This document shows positions 8,142 through 16,332 of a stretch of 64,000 bases of DNA, one piece after another. Made by a program: the position numbers and the translations under genes. Where the stretch lies: the NCBI RefSeq assembly GCF_014650075.1, contig NZ_BMUG01000009.1:1-64000 (forward strand). Reading direction: 5' to 3'. Under the pieces are notes generated by a model. It was not told the origin of the DNA, searched no databases, and saw only the letters and a list, made by a program, of their open reading frames with translations. Numbering within the stretch: position 1 is the stretch's first letter; each line of letters opens with the position of its first letter. The stretch is from Streptomyces microflavus (GTDB lineage Bacteria; Actinomycetota; Actinomycetes; Streptomycetales; Streptomycetaceae).

Positions 8142-9566
8142 TCAACTACCGGGGTGCACCCAAGGGTTGGGTTTGCACTTGATGCCCTCGATGTCCAGGG
8201 ATTTGGTCTGCTGCTGCATCACCGGGGCCAGGGCGCCGGGCGTGCGGCAGCTCACATGGTTGTACCCGAGCCGGTGGCCGACCTCGTGGTTGATGAGCAT
8301 CTGGCGGTAGGCGAGCAGCTTCTCCGGGCCGAATGTGGCGGAACCCTGCGCCCAGCGATAGGCATTGATCATCACGCGGTCGGTCGAGGCGGAATCGCAC
8401 GAGACATTGTCGATCGTCGTGTCCAGACCGGATTTGGCACACCAGTCACCGGTCGTCCCGGGGCTGGCGAGCGTGATCACGAAATCCGGTTTGCCGGACG
8501 AGATCCGCTCGAAGGTCATCGCACCGTTGTGCGCCCAACTCCGGTCGTCGTTCAGCGTCTTCTGGACGGCTTCGGCGAAAAGACCGGCGTCGAGGGAGAG
8601 GCCCTTCTCGACATCGATCCGATAGCGGTGCTTCTGCCCCTTGCCGGGTGCCTTCGCCAGCCCGGGAACAGCCTCGAATTTCCCGGTCGCCTTCAGGTCC
8701 GCGGCGAGCGGGACGGGCTGCGCCATCCGCTCGGCGTACGAGAGGGGCTTGACCTCGGGGGGCTTCGACGCGGGCTGCTCGGGGGTCGGCCGGGCGTCGG
8801 AGCGCGAGGCGCCCTCGCCCCCGTCCCGGTCGACGCCCGCCGCCCGTGCCGCCGCGGCTTCCCGGCCGGCGGAGTCGTCGGCGACCTGTCCGGCCACCAC
8901 GACCGCGAGCACGGTCGTCACCGCGGCCGCGGCGATCCCGGTGAAGGTCCGCCCCTTGCCGCCCTTGGCATCGCGGCGCTCAGAGGACTCCCCGCCCAGG
9001 GCCTCGTCCGGCTCCACCGGGGGTCCGGCGGCCCCGGCGCCCGGGCGGGCGTCGGGTGTACCCGCCGGGGCGGAAGCATCGGCGTCGAACGCGTCGACGA
9101 ACTCCCGGCGCGGGCCCGGCATCGCCCCGGGGCCGGCGGCCGGCTGACGCACCGTCCGCCCGTCGGCCGCACGCTGCGCGGCCCGCTGGGCGGACACCTG
9201 GCGCGCCACGGCCTGCTCGCGGGCGGCGTCCTGGTCCGGACGGCCCGGTGCGTCGTCGCCGTACGGCGACGACTGCCCGGCGGCAGCCCCGTAACGCGAC
9301 TGTCCTGCGGGCCCGCCCGGAGCGTCGTACCGGGGCTGCGGTCCGGTGCCCCAACCGCCGCCCGGCTCGTGCTGCTCGGGGTGGCCGCCCCGGACATGGG
9401 GGGCGTCCTGGAAGGGGGTGTGCCCGTCGGCGGGGGGCACGGGCGCCTGGCGCCTGCGCCGGCCGCCGCCGGAGGCGGGCCGGGGTACGGCACGCGGGCC
9501 GCCCGGATCCGCCGCTGCGGCGTCCGGGCGGGTGGCCCCGGTGCCCTTTCGGCTGTGTCGTCCCAC
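8142..9566 (-). CDS. Membrane-anchored DUF3152 protein with metzincin-like zinc motif
   Basis: A 474-residue protein starting at GTG 9566 (VGRHSRKGTG). Residues 1-205 are a long cytoplasmic, Pro/Gly/Arg/Gln-rich, probably disordered region. One membrane helix follows (about 208-228), then an extracellular linker and a C-terminal DUF3152 domain (about 275-474). That domain has HEVGHRLGYNH at 427-437, which fits HExxHxxGxxH, the zinc-binding motif of metzincin proteases, and four Cys residues that could form disulfides. Protease activity is therefore plausible but inferred. The hydrolase gene upstream ends 8 bases before this start, so the two are probably co-transcribed. Confidence 0.8.
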   Translation of the reverse strand: MGRHSRKGTGATRPDAAAADPGGPRAVPRPASGGGRRRRQAPVPPADGHTPFQDAPHVRGGHPEQHEPGGGWGTGPQPRYDAPGGPAGQSRYGAAAGQSSPYGDDAPGRPDQDAAREQAVARQVSAQRAAQRAADGRTVRQPAAGPGAMPGPRREFVDAFDADASAPAGTPDARPGAGAAGPPVEPDEALGGESSERRDAKGGKGRTFTGIAAAAVTTVLAVVVAGQVADDSAGREAAAARAAGVDRDGGEGASRSDARPTPEQPASKPPEVKPLSYAERMAQPVPLAADLKATGKFEAVPGLAKAPGKGQKHRYRIDVEKGLSLDAGLFAEAVQKTLNDDRSWAHNGAMTFERISSGKPDFVITLASPGTTGDWCAKSGLDTTIDNVSCDSASTDRVMINAYRWAQGSATFGPEKLLAYRQMLINHEVGHRLGYNHVSCRTPGALAPVMQQQTKSLDIEGIKCKPNPWVHPGS

Positions 9567-9574
9567 GCCCCGGA

Positions 9575-10540
9575 TCAGCTCCCGCCGCAATCGTCCAGCA
9601 GTTCCCGGAACGCCTGGGCGACCGCCTCCGGGTACTCCATCATCGCCACGTGCCCCGCGTCGGGCAGGGTCAGCAGCCGGGCGTCGCGGAAGGCCGCGGA
9701 CGCCCTGCGTGCCATCCGGTACGAGACGAGCTGGTCCCGTCCGCCGTACACGAGCTGGGTCGGTGCGAGCACCCGCTCGGCCTGGCGCCACAGTCCGTGC
9801 TGGCCGCCCAGGGTGTACGCATCGACGATGCCCCGGGCCGAACGCGTCATCGCGTCCCAGAAGTACGGCAGCTCCAGCCGGCGCTCCATCTCGGCCACCG
9901 CATGGCGGAAGGCCTCGTCGGAGATCCGTGCCGGATCGCCGTAACAGAGTGCCATGACTCCGCGCGTCCGCTGCTCCGCCGTCCAGCCCTTCGTGAGCCG
10001 GGCGAACAGTGGAGCGACCCCCGGCACCGCCAGCAGCCCGGTCGGTACGGCGGGCCGCTGCACCCGCCACTCGGGCAGCGCGGGCGAGATCAGGGTGAGG
10101 GTGCGCACGAGGTCGGGGCGGACGGCGGCGACCCGGGTGGCGACCGCGCCGCCCAGTGAATTGCCGAACAGATGAACGGGGCCACGTTCACCCGCGTCCA
10201 GCAGCCGGATCACCGCACGGGCGTGCCCGGTGATCGAGAAGTTGCCGTCGTCCGGCGGCGGCGAATCACCGAATCCGGGCAGGTCGACGGCGTCGCTGTC
10301 GACCACGTCCGCCAGCAGCGGCATCAGCGCCGACCAGTTCTGCGAGGACCCGCCGAGCCCGTGCACGAAGAGCGCCGGGGGCAGCCCCGTCCGGTCGGCG
10401 GGCCGGGAACGGACGGTCAGCGTGAGCCCGGGGAGCGCCACGGAGCGCAGCCGCTCCCCCTCGGCGACCCGGACGGCGCTGACCGTGGGGGCCATCGCGG
10501 CGGCGATGGCCTGAGTACCCGGCAGCTCGGTCGAAGACAT
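9575..10540 (-). CDS. Alpha/beta hydrolase
   Basis: A 321-residue alpha/beta-hydrolase. The oxyanion-hole motif is FVHGLGGSSQNW and the nucleophile elbow is GNSLGG. The acid is likely the Asp in VYGGRDQLVS and the base the His in DAGHVAMME. Substrate cannot be predicted. The start at ATG 10540 has no ribosome site, but TAACAT lies 6 bases upstream, fitting a leaderless transcript. It is divergent from the small acidic protein gene at 10651 and is followed 8 bases later by the DUF3152 gene, probably as one unit. Confidence 0.85.
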   Translation of the reverse strand: MSSTELPGTQAIAAAMAPTVSAVRVAEGERLRSVALPGLTLTVRSRPADRTGLPPALFVHGLGGSSQNWSALMPLLADVVDSDAVDLPGFGDSPPPDDGNFSITGHARAVIRLLDAGERGPVHLFGNSLGGAVATRVAAVRPDLVRTLTLISPALPEWRVQRPAVPTGLLAVPGVAPLFARLTKGWTAEQRTRGVMALCYGDPARISDEAFRHAVAEMERRLELPYFWDAMTRSARGIVDAYTLGGQHGLWRQAERVLAPTQLVYGGRDQLVSYRMARRASAAFRDARLLTLPDAGHVAMMEYPEAVAQAFRELLDDCGGS

Positions 10541-10546
10541 GCGGCA

Positions 10547-10552
10547 ATGTTA
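10547..10552 (-). promoter_or_regulatory. -10 hexamer of leaderless hydrolase gene
   Basis: TAACAT on the minus strand ends 6 bases before ATG 10540, the spacing seen for leaderless actinobacterial genes. No ribosome site is present. Confidence 0.45.
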
Positions 10553-10650
10553 CGAGACGATCACGCACCAGTTCATGTGTTCGCGGTCACAGGCCGCATC
10601 GCGGGGTAGGAGTGTTGCTCCTACGCTTCAAGGGAAGGAAGGGAGCCACC

Positions 10651-10866
10651 ATGACGGTCGACCCGAGCGACCCGGACACCTTCGACCACGCCGACCCGGA
10701 CGAGCCGGGTCCGGAGGCGCCGGAGGCGGACGCCGCCGAGCAGCGCACGGACATCCGGCCGGAGGAGGACGAACCGGTGGAGAACGTCGACCCGGCCACC
10801 GCGAACGAGGCCGATGCGGCGGAACAGCGCAGGGTGATCCCCCTGGATGAGGACGATTACCGATAG
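10651..10866 (+). CDS. Small acidic protein with internal duplication
   Basis: A 71-residue, strongly acidic protein of unknown function. The start at ATG 10651 follows GGAAGGAAGGGAGCC, an excellent ribosome site, so the 13 extra codons upstream are not used. It contains two related segments, EADAAEQRTDIRPEEDE and EADAAEQRRVIPLDEDD, which look like a tandem duplication of a roughly 27-residue unit. It has no membrane segment or Cys. It lies upstream of a TetR gene and divergent from the hydrolase. I do not recognise a named family. Confidence 0.75.
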   Translation: MTVDPSDPDTFDHADPDEPGPEAPEADAAEQRTDIRPEEDEPVENVDPATANEADAAEQRRVIPLDEDDYR

Positions 10867-11033
10867 AACGCCCCGCTTTGCTCCCGACCTGGGAGAACTG
10901 TGGCTTCCGAAGCCGTCCGGTCCGTGAAATTCTGCGTCCGCGCCGCGCGCACCGGGGTTACCCAAAAGTACGATGGCTGTACGGCGCAGCGTGTACGGAT
11001 CGGCTGTGCTGGAACACACATTTGGGAGGCGGC

Positions 11034-11675
11034 GTGAGCGCCATCGAGCAGACAGAGGCAGCGCGCCCGCGGGGCACGCGCCTTCCCCGCCGCGCCCGAC
11101 GCAATCAGCTGCTGGGCGCCGCGCAGGAGGTCTTTGTCGCACAGGGCTACCACTCCGCCGCGATGGACGACATCGCCGAGCGGGCCGGCGTGAGCAAGCC
11201 GGTGCTCTATCAGCACTTCCCCGGGAAGCTGGAGCTCTACCTGGCCCTTCTCGACCAGCACTGCGAGTCGCTGCTCCAGGCCGTGGTCACGGCGCTGGCG
11301 TCGACGACGGACAACAAGCTGCGCGTCGAGGCGACGATGGACGCCTACTTCGCGTACGTGGAGGACGAGGGCGGCGCCTTCCGGCTGGTCTTCGAGTCCG
11401 ACCTGACCAACGAGCCCGCCGTGCGCGAGCGGGTCGACCGGGTCTCCCTCCAGTGCGCCGAGGCGATCTCCGACGTGATCGCCGGGGACACGGGCCTGTC
11501 GAAGGACGAGTCCATGCTCCTGGCTGTGGGGCTGGGCGGCGTGTCGCAGGTGGTGGCGCGCTACTGGCTCTCCAGCGGCTCCAGCATCCCGCGCGACACG
11601 GCTGTGCAGCTGCTCACCTCGCTGGCGTGGCGGGGCATCGCGGGCTTCCCGCTGCACGGCGCCGAGCAGAACTGA
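11034..11675 (+). CDS. TetR/AcrR family transcriptional regulator
   Basis: A 213-residue DNA-binding regulator. The start is GTG 11034 with GGGAGG five bases upstream; the frame is open further upstream without a ribosome site. The TetR helix-turn-helix lies at about residues 20-65 (RRNQLLGAAQEVFVAQGYHSAAM, then IAERAGVSKPVLYQHFPGK). The rest is the all-helical ligand and dimer domain. The ligand and targets are unknown. The gene is followed by the DUF3107 gene in the same direction, an arrangement I recall from many actinobacteria, so it may be part of a conserved core rather than a drug-response pair. Confidence 0.9.
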   Translation: MSAIEQTEAARPRGTRLPRRARRNQLLGAAQEVFVAQGYHSAAMDDIAERAGVSKPVLYQHFPGKLELYLALLDQHCESLLQAVVTALASTTDNKLRVEATMDAYFAYVEDEGGAFRLVFESDLTNEPAVRERVDRVSLQCAEAISDVIAGDTGLSKDESMLLAVGLGGVSQVVARYWLSSGSSIPRDTAVQLLTSLAWRGIAGFPLHGAEQN

Positions 11676-11815
11676 CGCCCCGGCCGGGCGGCGCGGCGCA
11701 CCGTGTTCGCTGCGGGCGTTGCCGGTCGGGCCGTGAGGCGTGCTCCCACCGGGCTAATGTGGCTGCGTACGGCGCGGTTCGCCGCGCAGGGACTGACCGT
11801 CGGAGGGACATAGCC

Positions 11816-12043
11816 GTGGAGGTCAAGATCGGGGTGCAGCACACGCCCCGCGAGATCGTTCTGGAGAGCGGGCTTTCCGCCGAGGACGTCGAGAGCGCGG
11901 TCGCCGCTGCACTGGGCGGCAAGGCGGAGCTGCTGAGCCTCACGGACGACAAGGGCCGCAGGGTCCTGGTGCCGGCCGACCGGATCGCCTACGTGGAGAT
12001 CGGCGAGCCCAGCACCCGGCGTGTGGGGTTCGGCGCGCTGTAG
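11816..12043 (+). CDS. DUF3107 family protein
   Basis: A 75-residue protein matching the actinobacterial DUF3107 family (VEVKIGVQHTPREIVLE at the start, VPADRIAYVEIGE near the end). It starts at GTG 11816 behind CGGAGGGAC. It is small and soluble, with an alpha/beta pattern. Its function is not known to me. It ends 18 bases before a very strong terminator hairpin, so it closes the transcription unit that includes the TetR gene. Confidence 0.85.
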   Translation: MEVKIGVQHTPREIVLESGLSAEDVESAVAAALGGKAELLSLTDDKGRRVLVPADRIAYVEIGEPSTRRVGFGAL

Positions 12044-12061
12044 TCCACGGACGCGACAGCT

Positions 12062-12104
12062 CACAGGAGCGGCCCGGCGGGATTCCCGCCGGGCCGCTCC
12101 TGTG
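12062..12104 (+). terminator. Strong intrinsic terminator
   Basis: A perfect inverted repeat with 21-base arms and one unpaired base (CACAGGAGCGG... to ...CCGCTCCTGTG) lies 18 bases after the DUF3107 stop. It is the longest of the window's early hairpins and should stop transcription efficiently even without a T-run. Confidence 0.85.
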
Positions 12105-12282
12105 TTGCTTCTGTGCTCCTGCTCCTGTGTGGCCTGCCGGGCCGCTCCCGTTACGACGTGGGCGCGCGTGCCGTACCCGTACGGGTTCCCCGGCTCGGGG
12201 AAGGGTTGTACGGCATGGGCCGGGGGTAGTACCGCCTACGACCGATTTGCCCGCCCCGCACACCCCCGCGAGGTGATCCTTA

Positions 12283-12555
12283 GTGATCTGGGAATCCTTC
12301 GGCGCCGCCGCGCTCGGACTCGCCCTGTCCTGGGCGGCCGTCCGCTCACTGGCCGACCGGCTCCCCTCCGCCCGTGCTGTTTATCTCACCGGCGCTTTGG
12401 GGGCACTGTTCGGAGCGTTCCTCACACATTCGGCGCTGGGCCCCGGCCACGGCGTGGCGACCCTGATCGGCGCCGTCTCCGTCGGGGCGGTGACGCTGTC
12501 GCTGCTGATCCGTCCACGCGGCCGCCGCCTCACGAGGTCGGCGGCGGCCCAGTAA
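12283..12555 (+). CDS. Small integral membrane protein
   Basis: A 90-residue protein starting at GTG 12283 (MIWESFGAAALGLALSW), with GAGG upstream. It has three hydrophobic segments at about 5-24, 33-53 and 57-75, and ends with a basic tail (RPRGRRLTR) that should face the cytoplasm. No family or function is recognised. It converges on the ferritin-like gene, with 14 bases between the stops. Confidence 0.7.
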   Translation: MIWESFGAAALGLALSWAAVRSLADRLPSARAVYLTGALGALFGAFLTHSALGPGHGVATLIGAVSVGAVTLSLLIRPRGRRLTRSAAAQ

Positions 12556-12569
12556 CCCGAGGTCAGGTG

Positions 12570-13316
12570 TTACGCGGCCAGCCCGAGCGCGGCCATGCGC
12601 TTGGTGTGGGCCTCGGTGATCCGGGAGAACATCCGGCCCACCTCCGCCAGGTCGAAGCCGTCCGCGACGCCGCCCACCAGCATCGTCGAGAGCGCGTCGC
12701 GGTCGGCGACCACCCGCTGGGCCTGCGACAGCGCCTCGCCCATCAGCCGGCGGGCCCAGAGCGCGAGCCGCCCGCCGAGCCGGGGGTCGGCCTCGATCGC
12801 GGCGCGCACCTTCTCCACGGCGAAGTTCCCGTGGCCCGTGTCGTCGAGCACGGCGAGGACCAGGGAGCGGGTGTCGGTGTCGAGCCGGGCCGCGACCTCC
12901 CGGTAGAAATCGCTGGCGATCGAGTCACCCACGTACGCCTTGACCAGGCCTTCCAGCCAGTCCGACGGAGCCGTCTGGCGGTGGAAGTCGTCGAGCGCCT
13001 TGGCGAAGGGCTCCATCGCGGCGGTCGGGTCCTCGTCGACGGCCGCGAGCCGGTCGGACAGCTGCTCGAAGTGGTGGAACTCGGCGGAGGCCATCTTCGC
13101 CAGCTCCGCCTTGTCCCCGAGGGTCGGCGCGAGTTTCGCGTCCTCGGCGAGGCGCTCGAAGGCGGCCAGCTCGCCGTAGGCGAGGGCGCCCAGCAGGTCC
13201 ACGACCGCGGCCCGGTACTGCGGCTCGGCGGAGGCGGTGGTCCAGCTCTGGGCGGCGATTCCGGTCGCTGCGGGCGCTTCTTCGGGGTGTTCAGTGGCGT
13301 TGTCAGGCGTCTCCAT
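12570..13316 (-). CDS. Ferritin-like (MiaE-like) protein
   Basis: A 248-residue helical protein of the ferritin-like group, similar to actinobacterial proteins annotated as MiaE_2/ferritin-like. E and H residues typical of a di-iron centre can be seen: E in AYGELAAFERL, ExxH in SAEFHHFEQL, and later E and H in helices around FYREVAARL and DDTGHGNFAVEK. If the metal centre is real it could catalyse an oxygen-dependent hydroxylation, as MiaE does on modified tRNA, but the substrate is unknown. The start chosen is ATG 13316; the ribosome site is weak. It is divergent from the RNA helicase. Confidence 0.75.
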   Translation of the reverse strand: METPDNATEHPEEAPAATGIAAQSWTTASAEPQYRAAVVDLLGALAYGELAAFERLAEDAKLAPTLGDKAELAKMASAEFHHFEQLSDRLAAVDEDPTAAMEPFAKALDDFHRQTAPSDWLEGLVKAYVGDSIASDFYREVAARLDTDTRSLVLAVLDDTGHGNFAVEKVRAAIEADPRLGGRLALWARRLMGEALSQAQRVVADRDALSTMLVGGVADGFDLAEVGRMFSRITEAHTKRMAALGLAA

Positions 13317-13701
13317 GAACCGCACAATAGCCCGCCCGACGAGGGGCGGAAGGGCCCGGTGAGGAGCGGACATCACACCGTTCCGATGAATTCGTCCAAC
13401 ACACATGCGCGAATCCGGGGTACAGTGGTATTGCGCTTACTGAGCATTTTCCTGTGCCAGGGGCGCGTCCTTTGAATGAGGATGCCCGGTCGGTGGCCCG
13501 ATCGGCTCCGACCCGACAGCCCTCCACGCGGTGCGTACGACACGTACGACTGCAGATGAGGGGCCCCCTCAGCGGCACGAGCGCTCGAGCGACGGCAGTG
13601 GTCCCGCGCCACCCGGCCCATCCACGGCCGGATGACCAACCCCGGCACGGTACGACCCCCAGCGTTCGCCTCGGACCGCGTCTCACAGAAGAGGCAGCAC
13701 C
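13317..13701. promoter_or_regulatory. 385-base divergent control region and long helicase leader
   Basis: No gene is visible between the ferritin-like gene (minus) and the helicase (plus). TACAGT at 13421-13426 could be a -10 element for the helicase; this would give a leader of about 270 bases. Long leaders are common for cold-induced DEAD-box helicase genes. A -35 element is not evident and I found no known riboswitch. Confidence 0.35.
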
Positions 13702-13704
13702 CTG
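13687..13704 (+). promoter_or_regulatory. Ribosome site deciding a CTG start for the helicase
   Basis: AGAAGAGGCAGCACC directly precedes CTG 13702-13704. The AGAGG is well placed. Using ATG 13768 instead would drop 22 conserved residues including the Phe upstream of the Q motif. Confidence 0.6.
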
Positions 13705-15978
13705 ACTACGTTCCGAGACCTCGGTATTCTTTCCGAGACGGCCGAAGCCCTTGAGGCGGTCGGCATCATGTCCCCCTTCCCCATCCAGGAGATGACGCTC
13801 CCCGTAGCGCTCTCCGGCTCCGACGTCATCGGCCAGGCCAAGACCGGCACCGGCAAGACGCTCGGCTTCGGACTCCCCCTCCTGGAGCGCGTGACCGTCC
13901 CCGCCGATGTCGAGGCGGGGCGCGCCACGCCCGAGCAGCTGACCGACGCGCCGCAGGCGCTCGTCGTCGTCCCCACCCGTGAGCTGTGCCAGCAGGTCAC
14001 CAACGACCTGCTGACCGCCGGCAAGGTCCGTAACGTCCGCGTTCTCGCGATCTACGGCGGCCGGGCCTACGAGCCCCAGGTCGAGGCCCTCAAGAAGGGC
14101 GTCGACGTGATCGTCGGCACCCCGGGCCGGCTCCTGGACCTGGCGGGCCAGCGCAAGCTCGACCTCTCCCACATCCGCGGGCTCGTCCTCGACGAGGCCG
14201 ACGAGATGCTGGACCTGGGCTTCCTGCCCGACGTCGAGCGCATCATCACGATGCTGCCGCCCAAGCGCCAGACGATGCTGTTCTCGGCCACCATGCCCGG
14301 TGCCGTCATCAGCCTCGCCCGCCGCTACATGTCGCAGCCGACGCACATCAACGCCACCTCGCCGGACGACGAGGGCACGACCGTCAAGAACACCGCGCAG
14401 TACGTCTACCGCGCGCACAACATGGACAAGCCGGAGATGCTCTCCCGCATCCTCCAGGCCGACGGCCGCGGGCTCGCGATGATCTTCTGTCGCACGAAGC
14501 GGACGGCCGCCGACATCGCCGAGCAGCTGGAGAAGCGCGGCTTCGCCTCCGGCGCGGTCCACGGCGACCTCGGCCAGGGCGCCCGCGAGCAGGCGCTGCG
14601 CGCCTTCCGCAACGGCAAGGTCGACGTCCTCGTCTGCACCGACGTCGCCGCGCGCGGCATCGACGTCGAGGGTGTGACCCACGTCATCAACTACCAGTCG
14701 CCGGAGGACGAGAAGACCTACCTCCACCGCATCGGCCGCACCGGCCGCGCGGGCGCCAAGGGCATCGCGATCACGCTGGTCGACTGGGACGACATCCCGC
14801 GCTGGCAGCTGATCAACAAGGCACTGGACCTGAAGTTCCCGGACCCGCCGGAGACGTACTCCACCTCGCCGCACCTCTTCGAGGAGCTCGGTATCCCGGC
14901 GGGCACCAAGGGTGTCCTGCCGCGTGGCGAGCGGACCCGTGCCGGTTTGCGCGCGGAGGAGGTCGAGGACCTCGGCGAGACCGGCGGCCGCGGCCGCAAG
15001 TCCGCAGCCGCACCCGCTCCGGCCCGTGAGGAGCGCGAGCCCCGTACGCGTACGCCGCGTCAGCGCCGCCGCACCCGTGGCGGTTCCACGGAGGAGGGCA
15101 CCGCGACGGTCCCCGCGCCCGCCAAGGAGGCCACCCCGGTCACCCCGGCCGGCGACGAGGCCCCCGAGGGTCCCCGCACCCCGCGCCGCCGTCGCCGTAC
15201 GCGGCTCACCGCGGCCGAGACCGTGACCGAGGCGGCCGTGGCGGTCGCCGAGGCTCCGGCTCCGGTGGCTCCGGCCGTCGAGACCGCCGTCCCCGTGGTG
15301 GCCGAGGCCGCTGCCCCGGTCGTCGCCGAGGCCGAGCCGGTCGCGGAGGCCAAGCCGCGCCGCCGTCGCAGCCGCGCCGCGGTGAAGCCGGTGGCCGAGC
15401 CGGTGGCGCAGGTTCCTGCCGCCGCCGCTCCGGTGGAGGCCGGGTTCCAGACCGTGGCGGTCGCCGCGGGCATCGCGGAGCCGGTCGCCGAGCCGGTCGC
15501 GACCAAGCCGCGCCGCCGCACCCGGATCGTGAAGCCTGCCGACGAGGTGGACTTCCAGATCGCCCCGGCCTCCGAGCCGGAGCCGGATGCGAAGTCCCGC
15601 CGTCGCCCGGCGCGCACCACGAGCCGCCCGAAGGCGGAGTCGAAGCCCAAGGCGGAGACCGCGCCGAAGGCCGATGCCGGTACGAAGGCGGAGTCGACGC
15701 CCAAGGCCGAGTCGAAGCCGAAGAGGGTGTCGAGGGCGAAGGCCGCGGCCCCCGTCGAGGCCGTCGCGCCGGAGGCTCCGGCCGCCGCCGAGGCGGAGAC
15801 CGAGGCCAAGCCGCGCCGCCGCCGGGCGACCCGCAGCGTCACCTCGACCGCGGTCCAGGAGGCCGCTGTGGTCTCCGAGGCCGAGGCCGTGGTGAGCGAG
15901 GCCGCCGCCGAGGCCAAGCCGCGCCGCCGCCGCGCCACCCGCGCCGCGGGCAAGGCGACGGCGACGACCGAGAGCTGA
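13702..15978 (+). CDS. DEAD-box ATP-dependent RNA helicase, apparent CTG start
   Basis: A 758-residue RNA helicase that unwinds RNA duplexes with ATP. Motifs seen: Q motif PIQ near 27-29, Walker A AKTGTGKT near 46-53, PTREL, TPGR, DEAD at 164-167, SAT at 195-197, and HRIGRTGR in domain 2. From about residue 430 a long Ala/Pro/Glu tail carries five basic PRRR(R)-x-R blocks (for example AKPRRRRATR), likely an RNA-binding tail. The first ATG in frame is 13768, but the protein family begins TTFRDLGI, encoded from CTG 13702. AGAGG lies 7 bases before that CTG, and no ATG, GTG or TTG exists between the in-frame stop at 13633 and 13768. Confidence 0.85.
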   Translation: MTTFRDLGILSETAEALEAVGIMSPFPIQEMTLPVALSGSDVIGQAKTGTGKTLGFGLPLLERVTVPADVEAGRATPEQLTDAPQALVVVPTRELCQQVTNDLLTAGKVRNVRVLAIYGGRAYEPQVEALKKGVDVIVGTPGRLLDLAGQRKLDLSHIRGLVLDEADEMLDLGFLPDVERIITMLPPKRQTMLFSATMPGAVISLARRYMSQPTHINATSPDDEGTTVKNTAQYVYRAHNMDKPEMLSRILQADGRGLAMIFCRTKRTAADIAEQLEKRGFASGAVHGDLGQGAREQALRAFRNGKVDVLVCTDVAARGIDVEGVTHVINYQSPEDEKTYLHRIGRTGRAGAKGIAITLVDWDDIPRWQLINKALDLKFPDPPETYSTSPHLFEELGIPAGTKGVLPRGERTRAGLRAEEVEDLGETGGRGRKSAAAPAPAREEREPRTRTPRQRRRTRGGSTEEGTATVPAPAKEATPVTPAGDEAPEGPRTPRRRRRTRLTAAETVTEAAVAVAEAPAPVAPAVETAVPVVAEAAAPVVAEAEPVAEAKPRRRRSRAAVKPVAEPVAQVPAAAAPVEAGFQTVAVAAGIAEPVAEPVATKPRRRTRIVKPADEVDFQIAPASEPEPDAKSRRRPARTTSRPKAESKPKAETAPKADAGTKAESTPKAESKPKRVSRAKAAAPVEAVAPEAPAAAEAETEAKPRRRRATRSVTSTAVQEAAVVSEAEAVVSEAAAEAKPRRRRATRAAGKATATTES

Positions 15979-16002
15979 CAGCCTGCTCCACCCGCTCCAC
16001 CT

Positions 16003-16040
16003 ACGGCCCCGGCCCCCGCACCTGCGGGGGCCGGGGCCGT
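16003..16040 (+). terminator. Intrinsic terminator after the helicase
   Basis: A perfect 18-base stem (ACGGCCCCGGCCCCCGCA and its complement) with a 2-base centre lies 24 bases after the helicase stop. Confidence 0.8.
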
Positions 16041-16320
16041 TCCGCTGCCCGGCGGCGGTTCGGCACGGCACGGAGGGCTCGGCCTGCTTGATGGCGCCCG
16101 GGGCCGACGGCGCCCCCCGGCCCTGCGGCCCGGCACGGCGGCACGGCCTGCCCCGTTGGTGCCCCGGGCCGACGGCGCCCCCAGCACTGCCACCTGGCAC
16201 GGTGGCGTGGCCTGCCCCGTGGCGCCCCGGCACGGCTGCTCGGCCCGCCCTATAGTGCCCCGGCTGCCCCGGGCCGGCGGCTCGCCCCGCCCCGTGGCGC
16301 CCCGGGCCCGGCGGCGGGGA
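16041..16320. repeat. GC-rich degenerate repeat block between helicase and hydrolase
   Basis: This part of the 354-base gap has no gene. It contains four or five imperfect copies of a GGCCTGCCCCGTGGCGCCCC-like unit and GGGCCGACGGCGCC-like pieces of varying length. On the minus strand it stays open as a long shadow frame, which I do not believe. It looks like decayed tandem duplication. Confidence 0.5.
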
Positions 16321-16326
16321 TAGCCT
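16321..16326 (+). promoter_or_regulatory. -10 hexamer of leaderless hydrolase gene
   Basis: TAGCCT ends 6 bases before ATG 16333 and no ribosome site is present, which fits leaderless transcription. Confidence 0.5.
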
Positions 16327-16332
16327 CGCCCC

